Assembly (NCBI GenBank): GCA_003024985.2
Contig: PXIH01S0008343.1
Reading direction: 5' to 3' (one strand)
DNA length: 10,307 bases
Source: Euperipatoides rowelli
Lineage: Eukaryota > Onychophora > Udeonychophora > Euonychophora > Peripatopsidae
Position numbers and translations under genes: made by a program
Part shown: piece after piece, positions 1-7,881 of the stretch
Layout of the letters: every line of letters begins with the position of its first letter
Numbering within the stretch: the first letter of the stretch is position 1
Notes under the pieces: model-generated
Database searches by the model: none
Told to the model about the DNA's origin: nothing
What the model saw: only the letters and a program-made list of their open reading frames with translations

Positions 1-859
1 GTGATTCGATACAAGCTTTTCTTGCAATACATTTTTTTTAAATTAACAAACGCTTTCTGCGAGATAAGTTGGTTTTCAACCAGGAATGGATTTTAAATTG
101 TTGTTATACAATATCATCCTTTGCTGCAAGTGTGCTCTAAAATACAGTTTTAGATAAATGAGGATTTCTAAATTAGACTAATTTAATTATTATATTTTAT
201 GTTCCAACTTAAAATATTTTTTTTATTTTTTTTTTTTACTTCTAAACGAGGCTGTGAAATTTTAAACAGTTATTGCTTTGACGGCCGATTAAACATATAA
301 ACGTTTACATGATTCAACCCTATTTTAAACAAAGCTGAACTTTAACCTTTTCACAACTGATATAAATGCAAAGAAAAATCATAATTTTCCACTAGAATAA
401 ATAAATTAATCACATCACTTGTCACAGACAAGCTTTCAATAAATAGAACACTTTATACAAATCTGTAAGGGCTAGCATTAATAAAAATTTCTAAGTCCAA
501 AGTACGATCAGAAAACTTATGCCCTCACTCATAAATCCAATAACTGATCAAGCAGCCATTTTTATCTCTCTCTCTTTTAGTGTAGGCCTACTTTCAAAAT
601 GCTGTAAAGAGAACAAATTTCTCTTAAAATGGGAAGGGAGAATGACTTTAATAGCAGGGTCTCAAATACTCACTCAGTGAAGTCTGCAAATGTCTTACTT
701 GTATGAAGTTCAATATCTGCTTGTCAATCTCCAATGCTTATATGTCTATTTAATAACATGAGCCCATATCAAGAGGGAAAGTTCATAAAAAGCTCAATTT
801 TGCCCACATGTTCTTGTTAACACTTTAGATATTTCATCTTAATTATATCGCAGTATAAT
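1..859. other. Intron DNA, no gene seen
   Basis: AT-rich sequence with many stops in all frames, T/A runs and a short CT run (567-579). A weak open stretch on the minus strand around 670-750 ends in a GTGAGTA donor-like site, but its translation does not resemble VPS35L or anything I know. It is taken as part of the intron downstream of the exon at 2198-2367. Confidence 0.6.
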
Positions 860-1455
860 CAGTGTTTCTTTCAGGCATACTTCCGGGGGAGGAAGGAGGC
901 TTAGCCCCTGGAGCAAACAACCCCCCCCCCCCCCCCCCCCGGTAAAATTGGGAAAAAATAAAAATCATATAAAATGAAACAGAAAGTCAACAAAACCTTA
1001 GTCAATGGACACAAAGTCAACATAACACCCACTCTGCTAACAAAAAAAAAGCTTATTAAATGAGACAGAAAGGCAACAAAACATCCAATCAATCAAAAAA
1101 AAGCTTATCAAATCAGACAGAAAGCCAACAAAATGTCGTTAACCAAAAAAAAACTTAGCAAATCAGACAGAAAGGCAACAAAACATCCAGTCAATCAAAA
1201 AAAAGCTTATCAAATCAGACAGAAAGGCAACAAAACATCCAGTCAATCAAAAAAAGCTTATCAAATCAGACAGAAAGCCAACAAAACGTCAACCAAAAAA
1301 AAGCTTATCAAATCAGACAGAAAGGCAACAAAACATCCAGTCAACCAAAAAAAAAAAAAGTTTATAAAAAAATCTGTACATTCATACACCTTGCCGAACT
1401 TGTGAATTGCCCCCCCCTCCCCCACCCCCGAGAAAATTGTCTGAAAGAAACACTG
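860..1455. mobile_element. Non-autonomous hAT-type element (596 bp) with perfect TIR and TSD
   Basis: The left end reads CAGTGTTTCTTTCAG from 860, and the right end is its exact reverse complement ending at 1455, a perfect 15-bp terminal inverted repeat. The element is flanked by identical 8-bp duplications, AGTATAAT at 852-859 and 1456-1463. CAGTG termini with 8-bp target duplications are the signature of the hAT superfamily. There is no transposase: the interior is a 20-C run (921-940), a ~51-bp minisatellite and a C-rich block (1410-1429) just inside the right end. It must have been moved in trans by an autonomous relative. The undamaged ends and duplication suggest a fairly recent insertion. 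It sits in a VPS35L intron. Confidence 0.92.
958..1375. repeat. Minisatellite of ~51 bp inside the hAT element
   Basis: The unit begins AAGCTTATCAAATCAGACAG, continues AAAGGCAACAAAACATCCAG, and ends TCAATCA plus an A run. Unit starts fall near 1049, 1101, 1151, 1203, 1254, 1301 and 1358 (spacings 52, 50, 52, 51, 47, 57). A degenerate copy lies on the left (958-1048) and a truncated one on the right. Length differences come mostly from the A run. The array reads open on the plus strand (1133-1405), giving the recurrent peptide KSDRKATKHPVNQKK, but successive units fall in different frames, so this is repeat translation and not a gene. Confidence 0.93.
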
Positions 1456-1463
1456 AGTATAAT

Positions 1464-2190
1464 CAGATGTTAAGTAAAGCCCTATTTAAACTTATACACA
1501 ATGCTTGTCCGTTGCTTAAAAACGGATAACTCTCCGTAAGATCATACACACTGCTACAGTCAAGCGTGTACAATTAGAAGACGGAAAGACTCCTACTTTC
1601 CACCATCGTCTGTAAATTGAAAAAAATCTAACTTTTATGCAAACCTATCTATTAGCTTTCCATCTTGTTAGCCATTGAACCAATAATATCTCAGGTTTTC
1701 TAAGTAGAGGGTGGCACACTGTTGTTTTGTCCCAATTGATTTAGTTTGAAAATATCGTATTTGAAAATGGATTTTCGTAAAGTAATAAATAAAAATATAT
1801 TTTACGCAATACTAGACGTTTATTGGAATTCCTTTTGCTGAGTAAAACTAAAAACTATAACAACTGTTGGAAATAAGAATAGGAATGTGATTGGCTATTG
1901 TATCGAGCAATTTCCTTGATTACGGATCCAACCTGCAGAAAACTATGAACAACTTTATGCATACATCTACGTTTACGAGATAGATTAAATGGATCGAAGA
2001 CCTCTTCCGTAAAAGTATAAATGAGTCTTAAGCCGTATGTAATCTTTAACTTTTATTTAAATAGATTTATGAGCAGCCATTGCCAAATGTTTTTTAAATT
2101 AAGATAATTTGTCAAAATCCTAAACATAAACAGTTTCTCAGAATCTCTAGTCAATTAAAAATAAAGTTTGTTAGAAATATCATTAACCCT
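1464..2190. other. Intron DNA, no gene seen
   Basis: AT-rich intron sequence between the hAT element and the donor site of the exon at 2198. The only structure I see is a weak imperfect hairpin at 1579-1611, with arms AGACG/CGTCT and GAAAG/CTTTC and an asymmetric bulge. No continuation of the VPS35L protein is recognisable in any minus-strand frame. Confidence 0.55.
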
Positions 2191-2197
2191 TACTTAC

Positions 2198-2367
2198 CTA
2201 TTGCACTGTTTTTTACATTTATCTAACAATTCCATCAATGTACTTTCAGGTGCTCTGTGTGCTATAGACTGCAAAATCCAATCGAGGGCCGGTGAATATA
2301 GGGTCAAGTATGTAGGCATTTCTAACTTCTGAAATGCCAAGATGTTTTGGACATTATCTCCTTGCAA
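2198..2367 (-). CDS. VPS35L: VPS35L exon (fourth in window), LTLYSPALDWI block
   Basis: This 170-nt exon has acceptor TTTTTCTTCAG (ending at 2368) and a strong donor GTAAGTA (2191-2197). It starts in phase 0 with LQGDNVQNILAFQKLEMPTY, continues LTLYSPALDWILQSIAHRAP and ESTLMELLDKCKKQCN, and ends with two bases of a split codon (AG, phase 2). The Y-L-x-LY-x-PA-x-DWI pattern followed by HxAPE and a CKK motif is typical of VPS35L. The next exon should begin with one base completing an Arg or Ser codon. I could not find it in 1-2190, so the following intron is at least 2.2 kb. Confidence 0.9.
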
Positions 2368-2823
2368 CTGAAGAAAAACACAAAAGATTCACTTAAACTG
2401 ATCAACGGGTCATGGGGCAAATAACAGAAACAATACATTTCTAAATTGAGTTAATTTTTTATTATTATTATTGGACTGTAAAATAAAATTACATAATTTA
2501 AGCATAAAGTGTGCTTTTGACAGGACCTATGTAAATATAGTATAGCCAATACAGTATATTTTATGATTTCCGCCAATTTGTAATTATTTTGGTTGAACAC
2601 CAATACTGTTTATACTGTATAAACTAGAATAAATTTTATTAAAAACTTTTTTAAATATAACGGGATTGTTTTTATTAAATTATTTAATCATTACAAGGCA
2701 TTCTAAATATATTATTTTATAATTGTTGTGAATTTTCATATGCAGTAAATATCTGTGAATGGATAAAAGCACACACAAATTTATTTATTTTAAAATAAAA
2801 TTTCAAATAATAAAATGAACTAC
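2368..2823 (-). other. VPS35L: VPS35L intron (456 bp), nothing else seen
   Basis: A short intron between the exons at 2824-2901 and 2198-2367, with GT (2822-2823) and AG (2368-2369) borders. It is AT-rich with ATT runs near 2457-2472. No repeat or element was recognised. Confidence 0.8.
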
Positions 2824-2901
2824 CTGAGGATAAGTTAGTAAAAAATCTGTGAACTGAGAAATAAGGTGTTCTCTGACATGTGGGGCAACTGCCATGCCTA
2901 C
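2824..2901 (-). CDS. VPS35L: VPS35L exon (third in window), VGMAVAPHVREHL block
   Basis: This 78-nt exon, exactly 26 codons, has acceptor TTTTTTCTTGCTAG (ending at 2902) and donor GTAGTT (2818-2823), the weakest donor of the four. It reads VGMAVAPHVREHLISQF, then TDFLLTYPQ, and is open at both ends in phase 0. The upstream junction recreates the family string YLCR-VGM. The downstream junction continues into LQGDNVQN, matching the family's pattern of a short hydrophobic FLLT helix followed by a Gly-Asp-x-Val-Gln turn. The overlapping longer open frame on the same strand (2717-2971) is a different reading frame and is not coding. Confidence 0.88.
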
Positions 2902-3146
2902 CTAGCAAGAAAAAAAAAAACACAAACATTATTACAATTACAGAGTAGACTAAATCTAAATTGAGAACCATCGTATCTGCTTCACTAACTAATCAAAATA
3001 ATTTCTATTATGTAAATTGATACGTCATTCTACAACGATATATCAATGATAATGATATAGTGAAATATTGCGATATGACAAACCACAATGTATTGATATC
3101 ACAATGGGTACATTTTTTTAAAAAATTTCTGCTCACTCGGAGTACA

Positions 3147-3162
3147 TTAGAGCATGCTCTAA
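3147..3162. repeat. Perfect 16-bp palindrome
   Basis: TTAGAGCATGCTCTAA equals its own reverse complement. A related half-site, ACATGCTCT, follows near 3195. No surrounding terminal repeats were found, so its origin is unknown. Confidence 0.75.
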
Positions 3163-3278
3163 ATCCAGACAAGACAGATTTTTTTTAAAATCGGAACATG
3201 CTCTGTTGTGGATTGTAATAAACTCTGATCACTATCACATTAAGTCCTAACTATTCCAAGCAAAAGCATTGGGATACA

Positions 3279-3490
3279 GAAGAGTACCACAATGCATCAT
3301 AATACAATCAAAATCCAAAATGGTGGAAAAAATAATTTTCAGAGAAGTACCCACAATTCTCATAACACAGTCAAAATCCAAAATGGAGGAAAAAATGCAC
3401 TTCAGAGAAATACCCACAATGCAGCATAACGAAAATCAAAAATGGAGGGAAAAAATACTCCTCAGAGAAGTACCCACAATGCATTTTGTA
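3279..3490. repeat. Minisatellite, 63/63/60-bp units
   Basis: Three and a half copies of a unit running GAAGTACCCACAATGCA, then CATAACACAATCAAAATCC, then AAAATGGAGGAAAAAAT and a CTTCAGA end. The TACC(C)AC landmarks lie at 3285, 3348, 3411 and 3471. All three spacings are multiples of three, so a plus-strand reading frame stays open over 3269-3517 with a 20-21-residue peptide repeat (FREVPTxxxTQSKSKMEEK). I see no splice sites or homology to support coding, and it lies inside a VPS35L intron on the opposite strand. The most likely reading is a non-coding minisatellite whose open frame is incidental. Confidence 0.85.
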
Positions 3491-3649
3491 AATATTAATA
3501 GCCTATTCCCTAAATGAAAAACTTTTAAAATTGTTTCTTCATGTTACGATTTTGCTGGGGAAATTTCGCCAAAATAATCCAATGTTCTGGGTAATTTATT
3601 TGCCTGATAATATTTTGCACTCCTTATACAAACAATGAATTCTCATTAT

Positions 3650-3663
3650 GTAGACATGTCTAC
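3650..3663. repeat. Perfect 14-bp palindrome
   Basis: GTAGACATGTCTAC equals its own reverse complement. It lies at the left side of a degenerate GAACAATGAA-rich stretch. Confidence 0.75.
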
Positions 3664-3805
3664 GAACAATGAAATTATATAATATCTATAAACAATAAAT
3701 TCATTAAGTAATATATTGTATATGAACAAAGAAAACTATAGATATGTAAAAACAATTCACCTTTTAATACACAATAAAAGAACCATTATACAGATATATA
3801 TGAAC

Positions 3806-3821
3806 AATGAACATGTTCATT
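3806..3821. repeat. Perfect 16-bp palindrome
   Basis: AATGAACATGTTCATT equals its own reverse complement. It lies at the right side of the same GAACAATGAA-rich stretch as the palindrome at 3650. Confidence 0.75.
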
Positions 3822-3986
3822 ATGAAGATGACTATAAATATTTAACTCATTCTAAGTTATTTTCATATTTAGAATTATTTTTAAGTTAAAGTATAACTGC
3901 ACAAGTGAAAACAAATATAGAGAATTTTTTTAAATTTTAAAAAATAAATAAATAAAAAAACATATCAATAGGCTCATTTTTCTTAC

Positions 3987-4080
3987 CCTGCATAAGTAAC
4001 AGCGAGCATACACACCAACCAATGGATCTCCAATACCTCGAATCATAAGACTCAATCGAGTCAATGCTTGTGAGTATTCT
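3987..4080 (-). CDS. VPS35L: VPS35L exon (second in window), [14 protein letters not shown] block
   Basis: This 94-nt exon has acceptor TTTGTTATAG (ending at 4081) and donor GTAAGA (3981-3986). Its first base completes the Gly codon begun in the exon at 9850-9994. It then reads [20 protein letters not shown] and [11 protein letters not shown], ending on a complete Arg codon (phase 0). A second AG two bases further in (giving AATACTC) would break the frame, so the start at 4080 is preferred. GIGDPLVxVYARxYLCR is a family hallmark of VPS35L. The exon is separated from its upstream neighbour by the 5.8-kb transposon-laden intron and from its downstream neighbour by 1085 bp. Confidence 0.9.
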
Positions 4081-4971
4081 CTATAACAAATATACAATAC
4101 ATTGCATCTACTGTACTATATATATATAGTAAATAAATTAAATATATAATGTACAACACATAGTATAAAAAGTGTACATACTGTACATATGTGGAAGAAT
4201 ATTAAATTATTCCACATAAATATTAATTTTAATAACTCTATAATTCGAAATGTCCAGAGACATTCTTTCTTATGCCATGATTTTTATAGAATTTTTCTAG
4301 GAATTTTGTTCAAACTGAATTACAATAACTTAATTTAAATAAATTAAAACAAAGATTCCGCTCATTTAAATATAGCCTAAACTTTAATCATTATTGTTAA
4401 TTTGGAAAAAATAAATAATTGCTCTTTGGACAAGTATTATATTCCATTTTAGTGATTTTTATTGTAGCAACTCGTTTTATTTAATAGAAAGTTCTAATTT
4501 TAATTAAAATTTCAAGAATAAATGATTTTCAATTTTTATTAAAATTACATATTTGATAGGTGAAATATTTTATTTTCAGTACTTTTATGAGGGCTGCTTA
4601 ATTCTTTCTATGCTGTCTGGTTCATGTTATCGGAATATTTTACTCCAATTGAGAAATTGTCGATTTCCTGTTATCTAGCCTTCATCTCTTGAACTTACCT
4701 GAACTTACAGCTGCTTATTTAATTCCCGACAAAAATTAAAGCTATTTTCTTGTTTATACATTGCTTTCATAAAATCTCCAAATAAATAAATAAAAAAATC
4801 AATTAAATTATAGAACGTTAGCCATTCCGTCCTCCACTCCCTGCTTTATATGAAAGCGAACATTCCTTACTAACATTATGGATCCTTCCCTCAATAGAGA
4901 TGCCTCTACGGTCAAGAATATCAATCTTTATTATAAAAGTAATGTATGTGTTTAAACTTTCTAATTGTACA
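4081..4971. other. Left part of the large VPS35L intron, no gene seen
   Basis: AT-rich sequence with a short TA run (4117-4128) and an imperfect inverted repeat at 4190-4215 (ATGTGGAAGAATATT facing AATTATTCCACAT). No coding potential or complete element was recognised. Confidence 0.6.
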
Positions 4972-4979
4972 GTTTAGAC

Positions 4980-5755
4980 CTGCCATGTCCAACACGTGGC
5001 CCGCGGGCCGCGTGCGGCCCTTTCGAAGTTTTTCTGCGGCCCTTCTGAAGTGCTTAACCCATAAATTTAAAATTTTATTTAATCATAAAATTAAAAAAAT
5101 ATATGTTTGCCAGTAATATTCGAACATTCAAAGTGCATGGAGCGCCTAAATTTCAACAAATCTTTGTTCAAGTTCCATGATGTGATCAAACCGGTCGTTC
5201 GATCTGAGTCAATGTGCATTGTGCAGTCACAGGCTATGTTTTTTAAAAAACTCCAAGCTTGTACTCCGAGCAATTACTCACGTGGCAATGTACAACCAGA
5301 GCGAGACAGAGTCCGAGATTATTAAAATACGCTAACCGAGTAATAAAATATGGAGACTAAAGGAGAAAAGTGTAAAATATTAAAATAATAAGTCTAATTT
5401 TAGCTAAATCTTCTCTAGTAGGTGCTTTTAAAGGTCTATTGTCAGACAGAAAAAAAAAAAAAAAACAATGTCCGTGTCACTGATTTCCATTTTAAAGTCG
5501 GCACATACTGTATTTGTGCCAAGCTTACAAACCCGAAAATAAGTCAACAAAACGTCCAGGCAAAAAAAAAAAAAAGCTTATTAAACCCGACAAGAAATGA
5601 ACAAAACGTCCATACAACTAAAAAAAAAAGAAAAAAAAAAAAGAAAAGCTTATCAAAATATTTACAGCCGAATTTTGTCAATGAACAGCCCACAATTGAC
5701 CAGTACCGGTAATATTTTTTTCAGCCCGACAAACAATTTCAGTTGGACATCACTG
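4980..5755. mobile_element. Second non-autonomous hAT element (776 bp)
   Basis: The left end reads CTGCCATGTCCAAC from 4980. The right end, read inward on the minus strand from 5755, is CAGTGATGTCCAAC, so 11 of 14 terminal bases match. Flanking 8-bp target duplications are GTTTAGAC (4972-4979) and GTTTAGAA (5756-5763), with one mismatch. A GC-rich subterminal block follows the left end, including the perfect palindrome GGCCCGCGGGCC at 4998-5009, a composition typical of one group of animal hAT elements. The interior has only short open stretches (5107-5325 on plus, 5091-5273 on minus, 5422-5712 on plus). None shows transposase motifs I recognise. The decayed left end and imperfect duplication imply it is older than the element at 860-1455. 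Confidence 0.87.
5521..5655. repeat. Minisatellite inside the second hAT element, same unit as at 958-1375
   Basis: Two full copies and one partial copy start with AAGCTTA at 5521, 5574 and 5646. Each full copy runs AAGCTTAT-AAACCCGACA, then -AACAAAACGTCCA, then a long A run. This matches the unit of the array at 958-1375 in order and spacing, with long identical cores such as CAACAAAACGTC and AAGCTTATCAAA. Long A tracts (for example around 5563-5575 and 5620-5647) expand the spacing to 53 and 72 bp. Confidence 0.82.
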
Positions 5756-5763
5756 GTTTAGAA

Positions 5764-7754
5764 AGTAAGCATTAATTTTTATGTTAGCTATTTTTTTCTT
5801 ATTTACTGAGTGAGGTTATGATAGATTTTATTTCACTGATGTTTAATAATCTTTGATAAAAATAATTTAAATTTAAAGTCATTAGTTTCATTTTGCTTTA
5901 TAATGTCACCAATTGTAACAAATCATTTTAATTTAAATTATGTCAATACTAAATGTATTATCAAGTAAAGATAATTCGTTTTATTGTTTACTTAAAAGAG
6001 AAATAAAAGAACAATAAGCGTTAAACTATTTTTATTTAAATAAACGCCGTTAAGTAACATGCTTAAGCATAATTGTTGATTGAAGCCCTTCATAAATCTT
6101 TACTACAAATACACATTATGTTTACGATCAATTTAAATCATTTATCATTTTCTTATCTGTTTAGCGATGGTGAAGGTTGAGCTGAAACTTTGTTTACTCT
6201 TAAGACAAAGAAGATAGAGTATTGTTAAAAGCGGGCATAAGTTCGGCTTTCTACAAGTATGCTTTACGTCATTACTTAGTATTGCAACAGTATTTAATTT
6301 GATCCAGAAGTGTTTTGATAAGTTATCATTTACAGTCAGTTCTAAAATTGAGATAGGCTGTTAGCTTTATTTTGTGAATAGCACACGGTTATCATATCAA
6401 AGATTCTAGTAGTCTTTCTAATCTTTCAACAAAGTTCTTTCGCTTTCTAAGGTGTTTACTCACTCGGCAATATTTCTCTGCTTTTTAAGTTGTTTACTCA
6501 CTGTATTGACTCTAAGATACTTTGTTTCATGCAAATAATAACATGACACTTATGCAGTAGTATGCTGTACAGTGTATAAGGACACTAAAAGTTAGAATAT
6601 AGTTTCTGTAATTCATTTTCAAATATTGGAAGTGGGAGGGTGGATTTTTTATTAGTTATTAACTTAAATATTTAGATGAGGGACTCCCCCCCCCCCCCTT
6701 TTTAAAAAACAAAACAAAAAAACAAGTAAAATTTTAAGTAACCAATAGGCCTATAAATTTTAGTATTAAAAAATAAACCTACAGTACTTATGATTTTTTT
6801 TTTTTTTAATATACAGAATCATTTGAATAGGGGTGGTCTTAGAAATGTTGAATGATAGAAGTGGGAAATAATTGTGAATTAATGCATATATTTTTATTGT
6901 ATTATTATTTACTTTCTGTATAAATTTAGCTTGTATTGTTAATTTTGTTTCTGGATTTCTTTTAATTAAATTTGAACAATAAAATAATTATATTTATGTA
7001 TTCTTTACAAAAAAAAATTTTGTTAGCTTACGGTAATTATTTAACTAAACTACTTTGGAAATCCTCGCTATAAAAACTGAGAAAGAATGATCGAGATAAG
7101 AATATATTTATTTCTATATATTATTAAAATAAATTTTACATTCATAATTCTAAAAAAATATTACTATAATAAGTTAAGGACTACCATGATTTTTAATGTG
7201 TTAGTGAACCAAAATGCTGCTTGGCCATGCCCCCGACTACATTTTCATGATGTACTAATAGGAAACGTCATTTCCCTCCACCTCCATTCGCTAAACGGAT
7301 CTCTGGTATTATTTTTAATATATGGAAAGAATCTGATGCGGGCGGATCTTTTTTATTTTAAAAAAAATAGCATAAAAAGCTTTTGACGCGGACGGTAACT
7401 AGAAACGAGTTTCAAAGTTTTAGTGCCCTTATGAATATATTATGTTGTATATACACATACTGTACTATATATATATATACAGTATATACAGTATATAGTT
7501 ATTTGAGTCTAGCTAAAATTTAAAATAATTCTTAAATCTCAGCTATATAATCGTAAAAAAAAAAAAATCCAAAATAGCTTAGAAAATTAGCACATTAAGT
7601 ATTTTCTTTCTATTCATTATTGCATTTAAATTTAATTTCATAAACTATAAAAACATGTTACATTGCATAAATTAATGTAAGAAAAATAATTAAGTTAGTG
7701 AAGAAGCTTGCTGTTTTAAAAAACAAGTTGTACTGTAGATGTAGCGAACGGGCA
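5764..7754. other. Middle of the large VPS35L intron, no gene seen
   Basis: AT-rich intron sequence. Visible structure is limited. A 23-bp direct repeat with two mismatches occurs at 6442-6464 and 6480-6502 (period 38). There is a 13-C run at 6686-6698. A less AT-rich island at about 7190-7400 contains two related words, GATGCGGGCGGAT (from about 7335) and GACGCGGACGGTA (from about 7384). A TA-rich hairpin lies near 7457. No coding signal was recognised. The open stretch at 7087-7386 encodes a low-complexity peptide with no known motif. Confidence 0.55.
7457..7485. repeat. TA microsatellite forming a perfect hairpin
   Basis: Arms ATACTGTA (7457-7464) and TACAGTAT (7478-7485) flank an alternating TA tract. 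A further TACAGTAT copy follows. It is an AT-rich simple repeat. Confidence 0.7.
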
Positions 7755-7780
7755 GGATCCGTTATCTGTCCACCAATATT
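7755..7780. repeat. Merlin left terminal inverted repeat
   Basis: Pairs with 9564-9589 in reverse complement. The core is ATCCGTTATCTGTCCAC, followed by C/T and AATATT. The neighbouring bases GTGGAAGAATATT loosely resemble the sequence inside the other end. Confidence 0.85.
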
Positions 7781-7791
7781 TGTGGAAGAAT

Positions 7792-7881
7792 ATTAACTCT
7801 AATGAACAAACAACTGATTGCATACTAAAAAGCGAAATTCGCCTTTTAGCAGACGATCTGGTTTTATTTGCTCACCAGATC
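7792..7881 (+). pseudogene. LINE reverse-transcriptase fragment (ADD motif)
   Basis: A 30-codon plus-strand frame reads TTDCILKSEIRLLADDLVLF followed by AHQI, then a stop at 7882. The LLADDLVLFAH string matches the catalytic palm motif (F/A-x-DD, with the following LVLFA strand) of non-LTR retrotransposon reverse transcriptases. The two Asp residues would coordinate metal in a working enzyme. Nothing recognisable of the rest of the protein lies on either side: the Merlin terminus starts only about 10 bp upstream and AT-rich sequence follows. It is therefore a scrap, probably captured by or inserted into the Merlin element, on the opposite strand to the Merlin transposase. The clade (RTE, CR1 or Jockey-like) cannot be decided from this length. 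Confidence 0.6.

Larger units (their letters stand above)
2902..3986 (-). other. VPS35L: VPS35L intron (1085 bp) with repeats
   Basis: This intron lies between the exons at 3987-4080 and 2824-2901, with GT (3985-3986) and AG (2902-2903) borders. It contains the 63-bp minisatellite, three CATG-centred palindromes and a degenerate stretch at about 3625-3830. In that stretch, words like GAACAATGAA recur at irregular spacing between AT-rich tracts. No gene or complete transposon was seen. Confidence 0.8.

Noticed and set aside
670-755. Possible further VPS35L exon on the minus strand ending at a GTGAGTA donor-like site
   Set aside because: One frame is open for about 25 codons, but the peptide does not fit the expected VPS35L continuation (an ALLLNS-type segment) and no good acceptor precedes it.
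901-1092. Minus-strand open frame of 63 codons with a Gly run
   Set aside because: It reads through the 20-C run and the degenerate minisatellite copy of the hAT element. The composition is low-complexity and it resembles no known protein.
1133-1405. Plus-strand open frame with a repeated SDRKATKHPVNQKK-like peptide
   Set aside because: It is the translation of the ~51-bp minisatellite. Unit lengths of 47-57 bp are not multiples of three, so successive copies are read in different frames, and the start codon lies within a repeat unit.
1579-1611. Structured RNA or pre-miRNA-like hairpin
   Set aside because: The two 5-bp stems are separated by an asymmetric bulge and total only 10 pairs, which is too weak to call.
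2717-2971. Minus-strand 84-codon open frame overlapping an exon
   Set aside because: It covers the VPS35L exon at 2824-2901 in the wrong frame. The correct frame joins both neighbouring exons and matches the family.
5091-5325. Overlapping open frames on both strands inside the second hAT element
   Set aside because: Both are under 75 codons and lack BED zinc-finger or hAT dimerisation motifs, and I cannot link either to a transposase. They are probably non-coding element sequence.
5422-5712. Lys-rich plus-strand open frame
   Set aside because: It is driven by A tracts and the shared minisatellite unit and has no independent evidence of coding.
7087-7386. Plus-strand 99-codon open frame
   Set aside because: The first third is AT-rich low-complexity sequence and the rest shows no motif or homologue I know. 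There are no splice signals or promoter context.
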